A DNA stretch of 64,000 nt from Zymobacter palmae (GCF_003610015.1 NZ_AP018933.1:1860001-1924000), one strand, 5' to 3'. Shown: positions 1-8,950, counted from the stretch's first letter. Notes: generated by a model from the sequence alone, not told the origin. Made by a program: numbers and translations.

Positions 1-1
1 G

Positions 2-547
2 GTGATCACTCCGGATGGCCCCGGAGAGTTCGAGATGAAAGGCGATTCTAGCGTATCGACCTACCCTGTCGAAGAAGGCGGCTTCCAGTCGTACAACAAG
101 GTCGTCAATCCAGAGGACTTAAGTCTCTCGCTGCTGTGCGGCGGCCAAGGCGCCATGTCTCGGCAGGACTTCCTCAACGTCTGCAACGACCTTAAGTCCA
201 AACCCATCGTCATCAAGCTGGTGACGCCAGAGCGGGTATTCCCCTATGTCACTTGCACCGGGATGGGCTACAAGAAAACGGCACGCAGCGGCGCCACTCT
301 CCTCACCGTCAATATGATGTTCAAAGAGGTGCGCGTGGTGGCAACAACGTCGTTCCCTAACGCCAAGAGCAGTAGCGGACAGGTGCAGAAAGATGGTGGC
401 CAAAGTTCTACAGAAACGGTGGGGGCTGACGGTGATGCCAAAACGTCCAGCCCTAGCTGGCTGGACACACTTAGGAGTGGCTACGACCAGCTCAGCGAAT
501 ACGACAATGACGCGCAGCGGTTCTTCGGAAAGCTGGGGGTAGGATGA
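2..547 (+). CDS. Phage tail/baseplate Dit-like protein (5' end outside window)
   Basis: The visible 181 residues form the C-terminal part of a phage tail protein; the true start lies left of the window, and the GTG at base 2 is probably internal. The pattern around residues 18-60 (YPVEEGGFQSYN, then a run of short beta strands) and the TLLTVNMMFKEVR strand resemble Dit-like adaptor proteins that join the tail tube to the baseplate. The tail after about residue 115 is Ser/Gly/Asp-rich and looks disordered, followed by a short amphipathic end. It overlaps the next gene by 4 bases (ATGA), as expected in a late structural operon. Assignment rests mainly on position directly before a recognisable baseplate plug. 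Confidence 0.6.
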   Translation: MITPDGPGEFEMKGDSSVSTYPVEEGGFQSYNKVVNPEDLSLSLLCGGQGAMSRQDFLNVCNDLKSKPIVIKLVTPERVFPYVTCTGMGYKKTARSGATLLTVNMMFKEVRVVATTSFPNAKSSSGQVQKDGGQSSTETVGADGDAKTSSPSWLDTLRSGYDQLSEYDNDAQRFFGKLGVG

Positions 548-837
548 ACGTACAAACCATATCGCTACAGCAGGTTGCTGCTCAGCAGGTCGAGGTAGCG
601 CTGAACAAGCAGCCGTGCGTTATCAGGGTGTGCCAACGGGACAGCGACATCTACGTCGATCTGTACGTGAATGGCGAGGCTGTCGTGCTGGGCGCACTGG
701 CGCGGGATCGTGTTGGCCTAACGCGCCACTCGTATCTGCCCTTCAAGGGAGAGCTGCTTTTCGTCGATACACATGGCAGGGAAGACCCGCGGTACACGGG
801 CTTTGGGGAGCGGTGGCAGCTGCTGTATCTGAACTAA
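544..837 (+). CDS. Phage baseplate plug-like protein
   Basis: This 97-residue protein has the compact all-beta look of the small baseplate plug family found between the Dit-like and hub genes of short contractile-tail phages (the family that includes Pam3 gp18). The C-terminal pattern is typical: GELLFVDTHG, then DP.Y.G.G.RW.LLY. The plug is expected to close the central channel where hub and spike meet. It overlaps the upstream gene by 4 bases. In related phages the hub gene follows directly; here two unrelated AT-rich genes sit between plug and hub. Confidence 0.65.
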   Translation: MNVQTISLQQVAAQQVEVALNKQPCVIRVCQRDSDIYVDLYVNGEAVVLGALARDRVGLTRHSYLPFKGELLFVDTHGREDPRYTGFGERWQLLYLN

Positions 838-999
838 AATCCAGTTTGTCAATTTTTTTGCATACGGGTATTGCATTCCTTCAAAAAAAGGATTATGTTT
901 ATCTCCAATAAACGGCTGCCTTGCGGGTGAATATGTAACAGAGGATTCAATCCTCGACCTGCCTGGCGGCTTTTTTTCGTTTAAAAAAAGTAACACCTT

Positions 1000-1668
1000 A
1001 TGAGCTTTGGCAGATCTTTCTCTATTTTTCTTGATGGTGGTTTTTTAAAACACAAAATAGGGACAAAGGAAGCTTCTCTTTCCAAAACTCATATTGAAGA
1101 TCTTATAAAGAAAATCTCTGCCCACGAGTATTTGCAAGACAAATTCTTGCATAGAGCATTCTTTTACGATGCCAAGCCCTTGGAAAGAGTTTGCAGAGCA
1201 CCAGATGGCAAAGAAATAGATTTTTCGCAATCCAAGTTGGCAAAAACGAATAAGGCTCTACATAGCTCTTTGCAGGATGTGCCATTCCTCTCCCTTAGGT
1301 TTGGAGAGTTGAGCATGCAGGGCTGGAGCCACCAAGTGCCAGAGCCTCGCTCTAACGGCCAAAGGGAAACGCACTTCCCGCTTACTCTTGCAAGCAAGGA
1401 CTTTAAGGCAAATATATCTCAAAAAGGCGTTGATATGCGCATAGGCCTTGATATGGCTAGCGTTACGCTAAAAGAGCATTCCAAAATAATTGCCCTAGTA
1501 ACTGGCGATAGCGATTTCATTCCTGCGATGAAGTTCGCTAGAAGGGAGGGGGCTCAGGTAATTCTGTTTACTCTTGGACATAGCCTTAACAGTGGAGTAG
1601 CAGAGCATGCTGATCTAGTGGTTCACAGCATTTTCAATGATTTAAGCAAGCCAGAAGCTACATCTTAA
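1000..1668 (+). CDS. NYN-domain (PIN-like) protein, prophage moron
   Basis: This 222-residue protein carries the NYN/PIN-like metal-dependent ribonuclease fold. An N-terminal acidic motif (SIFLDGGFLK, Asp12) is followed by KGVDMRIGLDM near residues 143-153 and LVTGDSDFIPAMKFARREG near 166-184. The Asp residues are positioned to bind a divalent metal as in LabA-type proteins. NYN proteins act on RNA, but no substrate can be read from the sequence. The gene is AT-rich next to its GC-rich neighbours and splits the plug and hub genes, so it is a cargo gene (moron). Anti-phage or lysogen-conversion functions are plausible inferences only. Confidence 0.75.
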   Translation: MSFGRSFSIFLDGGFLKHKIGTKEASLSKTHIEDLIKKISAHEYLQDKFLHRAFFYDAKPLERVCRAPDGKEIDFSQSKLAKTNKALHSSLQDVPFLSLRFGELSMQGWSHQVPEPRSNGQRETHFPLTLASKDFKANISQKGVDMRIGLDMASVTLKEHSKIIALVTGDSDFIPAMKFARREGAQVILFTLGHSLNSGVAEHADLVVHSIFNDLSKPEATS

Positions 1669-1695
1669 TAAGTTATTTGGTATTTCAGAATGCAA

Positions 1696-1720
1696 AGCCC
1701 GCCCCGCCGGCGGGCTTTTT
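1696..1720 (+). terminator. Terminator after the NYN moron gene
   Basis: A GC-rich hairpin (AGCCCG with CGGGCT arms) followed by five T residues ends the NYN transcription unit and isolates it from the next gene. Confidence 0.7.
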
Positions 1721-1789
1721 CGTATCTGTACCAAGGCCCAGCCATTCCCGATCAGTCTTCTTGGTACAATGCGCTAAAAGGAGACCGAT

Positions 1790-2455
1790 ATGAAACGATT
1801 ACTAGCATGCGCTGCCCTAGCCCTGCTGCCGGGGGCGGCGTTAATTTCTGGTTGTGCTGTAGATCAGACTGGCTTCTCATCTTACAAGGTCGAGACAAAA
1901 TCTGGCGAACAATGGTCTGTTGATGACTTAAAAGCAGACTATAGAAACAAAACTGGGAATGAGTTGCCAGAGCCGGAAGATCTAAGGTCGTGCTGGTCTG
2001 ATAAGAGTTGCTACTACAGAAAATGGCAGGAAGTTTATTCTCGATTCAAAGAAGAATACGATCACAAAGAACATATAAACGAATTACAAAAAGCCGAAAA
2101 AGAAAGGCAAAGAAAAGAAGCTCAATGCTATAAAAATATTTCATGCCGCAAGGCGATGGTGACTCAAACATTAGAAAAAGCGTACGAATATAACAAAGAT
2201 ACTAATGATGAAATTCTTTTTAGGGCTGCTTGCAAAAGCGCGGCGCAGGCTTATCGCAGCAATGTCTCTTGGACGCAATTTTTAAATCGCGCAGTATGGA
2301 CCAATCGAAATATAGATCCTTATTACCGCAGTTATGTTGCAGAATCAGCCAGATATTGCTGGGAAACAGAGAAAGCAGGTATTGACTGGCGCAATATAAT
2401 TGGCAACGCCTGCGACTCACTAAACACGAAAGGGTGTAGCGTGCTGCTATACTAG
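1790..2455 (+). CDS. Putative lipoprotein, prophage moron
   Basis: The 221-residue product starts with a clear lipoprotein signal: KR, a hydrophobic core to about residue 20, and the lipobox LISGC with the lipid-modified Cys near residue 22. The mature part is hydrophilic, Lys/Glu-rich around residues 75-115, and contains several Cys (RSCW, KSCYY, AQCYKNISC, ARYCW, NACD, KGC) that could form periplasmic disulfides. No family was recognised. A ribosome site (AAAGGAG) lies just before the start. It is AT-rich and flanked by its own terminators, like the NYN gene upstream. Phage-encoded lipoproteins often block superinfecting phage; that role here is inference. Confidence 0.7.
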   Translation: MKRLLACAALALLPGAALISGCAVDQTGFSSYKVETKSGEQWSVDDLKADYRNKTGNELPEPEDLRSCWSDKSCYYRKWQEVYSRFKEEYDHKEHINELQKAEKERQRKEAQCYKNISCRKAMVTQTLEKAYEYNKDTNDEILFRAACKSAAQAYRSNVSWTQFLNRAVWTNRNIDPYYRSYVAESARYCWETEKAGIDWRNIIGNACDSLNTKGCSVLLY

Positions 2456-2472
2456 AACTTGAATATAATAAA

Positions 2473-2500
2473 AGCCCTGCGAACCTAGCGGGGCTTTTTT
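2473..2500 (+). terminator. Terminator after the lipoprotein moron gene
   Basis: A hairpin with AGCCC..GGGGCT arms and a six-T run ends immediately before the hub gene. Placement between two structural genes supports a cassette inserted into the tail operon. Confidence 0.7.
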
Positions 2501-2515
2501 ATGCCTGGAATTCCT

Positions 2516-3409
2516 ATGCTCAAAAATCGCAAGATCGTCACCCGCATTAGTTTATCTGCTGAGAGTGGTGAGTTTGATGGCGGCAATGGGCGCGATGTAA
2601 TACTAGAGGATTACCGCGCAACGGCTGAAATAACAGATATCTCATGGTACTCCGGCGGCGAGTTATCCATGCGCATATATGGCGTCCCTCCAGAGGTTAT
2701 GAATAAGCTATCGACGCTTGGCATTACTCAAAGCCTTGTTCCCAAGAACACTATATCTGTGCTGGCAGGAGAAGTAGACGACAAGGGCCAAGGAAGCCTA
2801 AGCGAGGTATATGCAGGCACCATTAAAAGCGCGCACGCCGACTACTCTGCGCAGCCCAATGTCTCGCTTGCGCTAGAAGCAACAGCGGGCTTTTTCGAGG
2901 GCCAGAAACGTGTGCCGCCCACAACGTACCGCGGCGACATGAAGGTAGCTGACAGCATCAAGGTGCTCACAGAAGAAATGGGCTGGACATTCGTGAATGA
3001 CGGCGTTGATACCGTGTTGCGCGATGTTCATGTGGAAGGATCAGCAGTTGGGCAAATACATGATCTAGCCCGCGCCGCTGGCATAGCCTGCATTATGAGC
3101 ATGAACACCGTCACTATCTCACCTTACAACGGCATCACTACAGCCACCCCCGTTGAGATATCGCCAGAGACAGGGTTGATTGGCTACCCCGCGTTTGCCT
3201 CTGGCGGCATTGCGGCCAACACCCTCTTCAACCCGGCTATCAGGGCTGGCGGCAAAATCAAACTAACGACCTCTGTGCCGCAGGCTAAAGGCGAGTTTAA
3301 TGTGCAGTTTGTTCAACACCAAATCTCGTGCGAAATGCCAGACGGCCCCTGGATGACGAACGTTTACGCCAACCATAACGACTACTACATGGCAGGCAGG
3401 TATGACTAA
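2516..3409 (+). CDS. Phage baseplate hub protein
   Basis: The product of about 297 residues has the beta-rich make-up of the baseplate hub (gp44/gpD-like) of short contractile tails, with the KSAHADYSAQPNVSLALEA segment and the C-terminal EMPDGPWMT strand typical of this group. The ATG at 2516 is chosen because GGA sits six bases upstream; the ATG at 2501 directly abuts a terminator T-run and has no ribosome site. It overlaps the spike gene by 8 bases, so the two are translationally coupled. The N-terminal region (to about 2850) has somewhat lower GC than the later tail genes. Confidence 0.65.
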   Translation: MLKNRKIVTRISLSAESGEFDGGNGRDVILEDYRATAEITDISWYSGGELSMRIYGVPPEVMNKLSTLGITQSLVPKNTISVLAGEVDDKGQGSLSEVYAGTIKSAHADYSAQPNVSLALEATAGFFEGQKRVPPTTYRGDMKVADSIKVLTEEMGWTFVNDGVDTVLRDVHVEGSAVGQIHDLARAAGIACIMSMNTVTISPYNGITTATPVEISPETGLIGYPAFASGGIAANTLFNPAIRAGGKIKLTTSVPQAKGEFNVQFVQHQISCEMPDGPWMTNVYANHNDYYMAGRYD

Positions 3410-4130
3410 TACAGCTCCCTATGGGCGCCCTGAAGCGGCACGCATATCCCAGAAAGCAGACTTCGACTTCATCATTAACCGCATCATCGGCAAGCACCGC
3501 ACCGTGACGCTGGTGCAGGTGGTTGCGGTGAAAGATGAGAGCGGTAGCGGCGAGCCGGACACTGGCTGCGTCGACATCAAGCCATTGGTGATGGCGAAAG
3601 ACGCACAGGGGACGCTCTACTCCCACGGCACGATTTATAACGTGCCTTTCTTCCGTCTGCAGGGCGGCAGTAACGCCATCGTCATTGATCCCCATGTGGG
3701 CGATATCGGCATCGCTGTGATCGCCGACCGCGACATTAGCAACGTGAAGAGCACCAAGGCTGAAGCGCCCCCGGGATCGGATCGCCGTTACTCGCTCGAC
3801 CAAGCGCTCTATATCGGCGGGCTGCTCAACGGCGAGCCGCAGCAGTACATCAAGTTCACGTCGAAGGGCATCGAGATCACCTCGCCCACAGCCGTCACAA
3901 TCAACGCCCCTACCCTGACGTTCAACGGCAACGAGATGATCGTTAATGCGAAGCAGTCTGTCGCCGTTCAGACCCAGACGGTCAATTTGACCGCCACGCA
4001 GACATTCAACGTCGTTAGCCCGCAGTCGGCCTATACCGGCAAGGTCATCATCAACGGCATCGACTTCGATACTCACAAGCATCAGGACGTACAGCCAGGC
4101 AAAGGGCTGACCGGCCTACCCTCGGCATAA
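3402..4130 (+). CDS. Gp138-family membrane-puncturing spike
   Basis: This 242-residue protein has a Gp138-type N-terminal OB-fold region (about residues 15-130, with VVAVKDESGSGEPDTGCVDIKP and DPHVGDIGIAVIADRDIS in separate stretches) and then a repetitive beta-helix tail (SPTAVTINAPTLTFNG, VAVQTQTVNLTATQTF). Such spikes trimerise at the tip of the contractile tail and pierce the outer membrane. The position after the hub and before wedge proteins fits. The C-terminal HKHQDVQPG segment resembles a metal-binding tip. Confidence 0.8.
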   Translation: MTNTAPYGRPEAARISQKADFDFIINRIIGKHRTVTLVQVVAVKDESGSGEPDTGCVDIKPLVMAKDAQGTLYSHGTIYNVPFFRLQGGSNAIVIDPHVGDIGIAVIADRDISNVKSTKAEAPPGSDRRYSLDQALYIGGLLNGEPQQYIKFTSKGIEITSPTAVTINAPTLTFNGNEMIVNAKQSVAVQTQTVNLTATQTFNVVSPQSAYTGKVIINGIDFDTHKHQDVQPGKGLTGLPSA

Positions 4131-4140
4131 GGACAGCATC

Positions 4141-4434
4141 ATGGCAGTGAACAACAAGTGCGTGGCGTTCGATAACCCTGATACGCAGATGCGCGAGGTC
4201 TATATGGGCGGCCGCCTCATCATGAACGCGTACAAGGATGAGATCCCCCTGCTCGGTGGCGTCTACGGCCGCCAAGTGTCGTGGTACCTGTACACGCAGG
4301 GGCCGTGGCGCGACAACATCTTCTGGCCGCCGAAAGAGCGCTTCCGAGATGCCCTGCCGCCTGAGTATCAGAAACAAGCGATACCGAGCAGCGAGGTCGA
4401 CATCCCCGCAGACTCCCCGCCTATGCACGCATGA
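4141..4434 (+). CDS. Hypothetical phage baseplate-region protein
   Basis: This 97-residue protein lies between the spike and the wedge protein, 10 bases after the spike stop. It has several aromatic residues (YLYTQGPWRDNIFWPP) and a Pro-rich C-terminus. No family was recognised. Codon use matches the structural genes on both sides, so it is probably a true late gene rather than cargo. Confidence 0.6.
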   Translation: MAVNNKCVAFDNPDTQMREVYMGGRLIMNAYKDEIPLLGGVYGRQVSWYLYTQGPWRDNIFWPPKERFRDALPPEYQKQAIPSSEVDIPADSPPMHA

Positions 4435-4509
4435 CCACCGCCGACCTTGAGTCGGTTTTTTTACGCCTATAGCCCGCCCTGTGCGGGCATTTTTGTATCG
4501 GAGTGAGAC

Positions 4510-4863
4510 ATGGCGAAGACGCTACTACTCGACCAAAAGGCGTGGGACTTGGTGCTGGACGCTTCCGGCAATATCGCCGTGGCAGACGCCCCCTATGCCA
4601 CAGCACAGGACGTGGCTTGCGCCCAGCGCACGCTCAAGAACGACTGCTGGTACGACACCGAGCGAGGCATTCCCTACCGCGAGATGGTGCTGGGTGAACT
4701 GCCGCCGAAGGCATTGTTCCAGCACTGGCTCGAAGAAGAGGCCAAGCGCGTGCCGCTGGTCGACACGGCTACAGCGGTCATCACCTCTTTTGCTGACGGC
4801 AGAGTCGGCGGCTTCACAGAGTGCACGCTGACCACAGGCCAAACCGTCACCACGACCGTCTAA
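4510..4863 (+). CDS. Phage baseplate wedge protein (gp46/W-like)
   Basis: This 117-residue protein has the layout of small wedge proteins that precede baseplate J: an N-terminal LDQKAWDLVLDASGNIAVA beta segment, then AQDVACAQRTLKNDCWYDTE and the GIPYREMVLG motif typical of the gp46/DUF2634-like group. A GGAG ribosome site lies upstream of the ATG. It is followed after 9 bases by baseplate J, its expected structural partner in the wedge. Confidence 0.7.
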   Translation: MAKTLLLDQKAWDLVLDASGNIAVADAPYATAQDVACAQRTLKNDCWYDTERGIPYREMVLGELPPKALFQHWLEEEAKRVPLVDTATAVITSFADGRVGGFTECTLTTGQTVTTTV

Positions 4864-4872
4864 GGAATTGAA

Positions 4873-6087
4873 ATGTCAACAACCAACGTACCAGCGGTCA
4901 CCTTCTCGACTGCTGGCGTATCAGTACCCAGCGAAACAGACATTCTGAATGGGCTGCTATCGGACATTGATTCGGCGTTCGGCGGCGGTACCAATAAAGA
5001 CCTGACGACACCGCAGGGACAGCTGGCACAGAGCTTGGCCGCCATCATCGGTCACGTGAACAACAATGCCGCGTGGATGGCCAACAACCTTGACCCCGAC
5101 GTGGCTAGTGGTCGAATGCAGGACGCGATCGGCCGCATCTACTACCTCGATCGTAACCCGGGATCAGGCACTGTGGTCACTGCTACCTGCCGCGGACGCG
5201 TCAACACCGTGATTCCGGCAGGCAGCCTCGCGCAGGATGCCAACGGCTATATCTACGCGAGTACCCATGCGAGCACCATCCCGCGCAGCGGCCAAGTAGA
5301 CATCCAGTTCCAATGCCAGACCATCGGCCCTGTCGCATGCCCAGCCGGTAACCTGAGCCGTATTTACCGAAACATAGACGGCTGGGAGTCGATCACTAAC
5401 GCCGCAGCAGGCACAGAAGGCGCTTACACCGAATCCCGATCGGCTTTCGAGCTACGGCGTAAAGAGAGCGTGGCGATCAATAGTCGCTCGACTACCCATG
5501 CGATACGCGCACGCCTGCTCTCGACTACGGGCGTTGTCGATGCCTACGTCTGGGACAACACAGACAACAAGACCGCAGAGCACGGCGAAACGAAGTACCC
5601 CGTCCCGTCCGGCAGCCAGTACATCTGCGTCGCTGGTGGTAACGCGGCAGACATTGCGGCGGCGATCTTTAAGTCCCGCAATACTGGCACCCCTATGGTT
5701 GGCGACACCGAGTACACAGTCGAAGATGACCAGTACCTCGACCCACGCCCGAAGTACACGATGCGCTGGGTGACGGCTAAGGCCGCGCCGGTCTACTTCA
5801 AAGTGACGATCGCAAAGAACAACCGCATCCCCGGCAACTTCGAAGAGCTGATCCGCGAGAAGATTGTCGACGCATTCTACGGAACGGATGGCACCTCCCG
5901 CGCTCGTATCGGCAGCCGCATTCTGCCCGGCAAATTCTATGGCCCCGTCAGCGACATCGATACAAGCATCGAAGTGCAGTCGATTACGATCGGCTTTGAC
6001 CACAACGCTGATAAGACGTCGATCACTGCCGGTGCTGACCAGCGCCCCACCATCGAAACCGCGAATATCACCGTGGAGGCCGTATGA
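4873..6087 (+). CDS. Baseplate J/gp47 family protein
   Basis: The 404-residue product shows the baseplate J pattern: an N-terminal segment with PSETDILNGLLSDID, the TPQGQLAQSLAAIIG helix, a central beta region with VIPAGSLAQDANG, and a C-terminal LPGKFYGPVSDIDTSIEV strand. J proteins form the wedge arms that hold the tail fibres and change shape on contraction. It overlaps the DUF2612 gene by 4 bases (ATGA). Length is close to the usual 350-450 residues. Confidence 0.85.
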   Translation: MSTTNVPAVTFSTAGVSVPSETDILNGLLSDIDSAFGGGTNKDLTTPQGQLAQSLAAIIGHVNNNAAWMANNLDPDVASGRMQDAIGRIYYLDRNPGSGTVVTATCRGRVNTVIPAGSLAQDANGYIYASTHASTIPRSGQVDIQFQCQTIGPVACPAGNLSRIYRNIDGWESITNAAAGTEGAYTESRSAFELRRKESVAINSRSTTHAIRARLLSTTGVVDAYVWDNTDNKTAEHGETKYPVPSGSQYICVAGGNAADIAAAIFKSRNTGTPMVGDTEYTVEDDQYLDPRPKYTMRWVTAKAAPVYFKVTIAKNNRIPGNFEELIREKIVDAFYGTDGTSRARIGSRILPGKFYGPVSDIDTSIEVQSITIGFDHNADKTSITAGADQRPTIETANITVEAV

Positions 6088-6689
6088 CAGAGCCTCTCGT
6101 AGCCGATTTCGACTGGCGCAAAACGCTGATGACGCAGTACGCCAATAGCCCGACGATCTGCGAACTGATTGAGCGTTTTCACGGCGCAACGGTGCTAGCC
6201 ACACAGCGGGCCGCCGAGCAGTTCTACAGCATGATCTGGAATATCGACACCGCTGCCGGTTACGGGCTGGACGTGTGGGGCAAGATCATCGGCGTATCGC
6301 GCCAACTGCAGGTGTCCGGCAACGTCGCCTATCTGGGCTTCAAAGAGCAGTACGCAGAGTCAACGCAGAAGATCGGGCCGCAGCCCTTCAACGTTGCCCC
6401 CATGCGCCCATCAACCACCGATAACGGCGTCTACAAACTCGACGATGATGCCTACCGCCTGCTGATCCTCAGCAAAGCCATGAGCAACATCACCGACTGC
6501 TCAATACCCAGTGTCAACCGCCTGCTTTCTTACCTGTTCCGCGATCGTGGCCGCGCCTACGTCGTCGACTACTTCGACCGATCAATTGGCCTGCACTTCG
6601 ACTTCCAGCTTACCGCGATCGACTTGGCCATCCTTTCCAATACCGACGTCATGCCCCGCCCGGCAGGCGTCAGCATGTCCCTGGAGTAA
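6084..6689 (+). CDS. DUF2612 phage baseplate/tail-tip protein
   Basis: The 201-residue protein has the DUF2612 hallmarks: an N-terminal helix region with an ANSPTICELIE segment, WNIDTAAGYGLDVWGKIIGVSR, and the DDDAYRLLILSKAMSNITDC segment. This family occupies the gpI-like place after J and probably links the wedge to the tail fibre. It is 4 bases overlapped with J and 3 bases from the fibre gene, consistent with one late operon. Confidence 0.8.
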   Translation: MTEPLVADFDWRKTLMTQYANSPTICELIERFHGATVLATQRAAEQFYSMIWNIDTAAGYGLDVWGKIIGVSRQLQVSGNVAYLGFKEQYAESTQKIGPQPFNVAPMRPSTTDNGVYKLDDDAYRLLILSKAMSNITDCSIPSVNRLLSYLFRDRGRAYVVDYFDRSIGLHFDFQLTAIDLAILSNTDVMPRPAGVSMSLE

Positions 6690-6692
6690 CTC

Positions 6693-8462
6693 ATGAAGAT
6701 CACCGACGCTCCTGCGCTGATCACTACGCCTTTCGCACAGAACGGCACCCGCAACGATATCCCTGCCACAGGTGACGGCCTCGGCACAGGCCGTGCATCG
6801 CTCGCCACAGGCTTCCCTGATGAAACCATGAAGCCGATCACGGCTGGCGGTGTGCCGCCGTTCGGTGCGGACTTCAACGGCATCCTGTATGTGCTGAGCA
6901 ACGCCGCACGCTTCTACGGTGCAGGCGGCCACTACAAATTCAATACTGACTTTGCATCGAAGATCGGCGGTTACCCGATGGGCGCCACGGTTCAGGCAAG
7001 TGACAACATGGGCCACTGGCTCAATGTGGTTGAGTCGAACAGCACTGATCCGGAAAGCGGCCCCTCCACGGGCTGGCTGCCGCTGGCGGACCATAACGGC
7101 ACCGCCACCGTCACGCTGACAGGCAACACCACCCTCACCCCATTACAGGCAGCCAAGGCCAACCTGCGCTTTACTGGAACGCCCACAGGCAACGTTACCG
7201 TCACATTCCCCGCGTGGACCAAGCGCTACTCAATCATCAATGACTGCACTGGCGATCAGTCAATCATCTGCACCACGGGTAACGGTGAATCGATCAGCAT
7301 CAAGAACGGCGCAAAGTACGAAATCGGCTGCGACGGTAAGAACCTGACCGTAGCAACGGTCAATGCGTCACAAGTGTTCGCAGAGCCGAATAAGAACGTC
7401 AGCTCGCTAGACGCGCCAACCGTACAGCAGATCATCAATACGCTCGGCAGCGCAGCGGCACATGCGGCTAGCGACTTTGATGCATCCGGGTCTGCTGATA
7501 CAGTTCAAAAGAACTTAGATAATTATAATAACGCGGCATGGGATGGTATTAATTCAGCATGGAATAAAGGCAATGACGCTCAAAATAGATGCGGCTTTCT
7601 GGAGTACCTTTTATCCGGAACAAAAGATCGTTCCTTTGTTTATTTGGGAGACCCGACAGAACAAGGTTCTTTATTTAAGCAAGGGAGCGGATGGTTTTCT
7701 TGCGTCTATAATCACAAAGTCACAATGGAGGTTACCCCAGAAGGTAAAATCAATTATTCAACAATAGGCTGGGATCAAGTAACTGATAAGAAAATTGTTT
7801 CATCCGGTGATGAAACCGGCTTGGTTAAAATGAATGGTCAGGCCGATATATCAGGAGTCTCTGCGAAAGATTACGCCGCTTCTCAATATCAAGCACGACA
7901 AGCTTGGGATAAATCTGTTGAATCAAGTGTAGCGGCAGCAGCGGCGCAAAAAACAGCTGATGACGGATGGAATAAAGCTGAAGATGCTCAGAAAAAAGCA
8001 AATAAAACAGCGTATACATTCCAGGGAACAGATGATCGAAATTACTGGTACATAGGTGACTGGGGCGGTGTTAACAGCTGCTTAAAAGGCGAAGACGGCT
8101 GGCTGACATTCCAATATCATGGGAAAAACATTTTTCAAGTCAATTCAGATGGCTTAATTGTTGGCGGGCAGATTGATGTTTCAAAAGTAATTAATGATTA
8201 CGAATATGGTGACGGATTTCATAAAAATCTTAAAACTGGCCTGATAACGCAGTGGGGTTATGCATCTTCAAGTAAATATCGAGATGTGTGGGTAACATTC
8301 CCGCGTGCATTTTCAACTACAAACTATATAGTTATCAGTCTTGATGTTGGTGCGGGTGGTGGTAGTCATTATGCTACAAGCAAGAGCAATACATCGTGCA
8401 ATATTGGCAAAAATGGTGGCAATTCGGACATATCTTGCCAGTTTATTGCTATCGGGTATTAA
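6693..8462 (+). CDS. Phage tail fibre protein (mosaic)
   Basis: The 589-residue protein starts with the conserved fibre attachment region (about residues 1-130, including ITAGGVPPFGADFNGILY and a GYPMGATVQ segment), followed by beta-rich linker. From about residue 265 onward the DNA becomes AT-rich and the protein has two related modules, residues about 280-365 and 425-500, each with W-[ND]K-xx-DAQ, a DRxxxYxGD strand and a GW[FL] strand. The C-terminus (TGLITQWGY, a gp53-like receptor-binding domain) should contact the host. The base-composition break near 7490 marks exchange of the host-range part. Confidence 0.85.
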   Translation: MKITDAPALITTPFAQNGTRNDIPATGDGLGTGRASLATGFPDETMKPITAGGVPPFGADFNGILYVLSNAARFYGAGGHYKFNTDFASKIGGYPMGATVQASDNMGHWLNVVESNSTDPESGPSTGWLPLADHNGTATVTLTGNTTLTPLQAAKANLRFTGTPTGNVTVTFPAWTKRYSIINDCTGDQSIICTTGNGESISIKNGAKYEIGCDGKNLTVATVNASQVFAEPNKNVSSLDAPTVQQIINTLGSAAAHAASDFDASGSADTVQKNLDNYNNAAWDGINSAWNKGNDAQNRCGFLEYLLSGTKDRSFVYLGDPTEQGSLFKQGSGWFSCVYNHKVTMEVTPEGKINYSTIGWDQVTDKKIVSSGDETGLVKMNGQADISGVSAKDYAASQYQARQAWDKSVESSVAAAAAQKTADDGWNKAEDAQKKANKTAYTFQGTDDRNYWYIGDWGGVNSCLKGEDGWLTFQYHGKNIFQVNSDGLIVGGQIDVSKVINDYEYGDGFHKNLKTGLITQWGYASSSKYRDVWVTFPRAFSTTNYIVISLDVGAGGGSHYATSKSNTSCNIGKNGGNSDISCQFIAIGY

Positions 8463-8471
8463 GGCGGTTAT

Positions 8472-8924
8472 ATGAAAAAGTATGTAATAGAAAAAGACAC
8501 GCTGTGCTGTTATACGACAAGTGATATAAATGAAATGCTCTTCTTGCGGGAAGATGTGCGAGCACTTCCAGAAGCGTTGCCGGACGGCTTCTGCTATATA
8601 GATGAACCAGAGTTTATTCTGGTTAATAACGTTAAAAATGGGCTTGCTGATATCAGCGGGTGGGATAATGACAAGCCTCTAATAAAAATGAAAACTGAAA
8701 AAGAATTGCTCAGCCGACAAATTTACTTCGAAAATAGCGGGAGGCAAGCAGCACTGATAGCAGAAGCGGATTCGTTCATCCAGCCCATGCTTGGCTACGC
8801 AGTCTCCGGCATCCTGTCAGATACGGAGAAAGAGACCTTCAAAGCGTGGAACGAGTACCGAAAGGCGCTCGAGGACGTGGACGTGGCAGCCACCAACATT
8901 GAGTGGCCTGCCAAGCCTGAATGA
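8472..8924 (+). CDS. Tail fibre assembly chaperone
   Basis: The 150-residue protein lies directly after the fibre gene. Its second half (ADSFIQPMLGYAVSGILSD, then FKAWNEYRKALEDVD and IEWPAKPE) is the usual C-terminus of tail fibre assembly proteins, which help the fibre fold or trimerise. The first half is AT-rich and unlike common family members, while the last 60 codons return to prophage-like composition. That is the expected pattern when fibre tip and chaperone N-terminus are exchanged together. Confidence 0.75.
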   Translation: MKKYVIEKDTLCCYTTSDINEMLFLREDVRALPEALPDGFCYIDEPEFILVNNVKNGLADISGWDNDKPLIKMKTEKELLSRQIYFENSGRQAALIAEADSFIQPMLGYAVSGILSDTEKETFKAWNEYRKALEDVDVAATNIEWPAKPE

Positions 8925-8926
8925 CC

Positions 8927-8950
8927 GCCCCACTCTGCCGGGGCTTTTTT
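8927..8950 (+). terminator. Terminator of the prophage late operon
   Basis: Arms GCCCC and GGGGC enclose an eight-base loop and are followed by six T residues. It ends the structural operon three bases after the chaperone stop codon. Confidence 0.8.
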
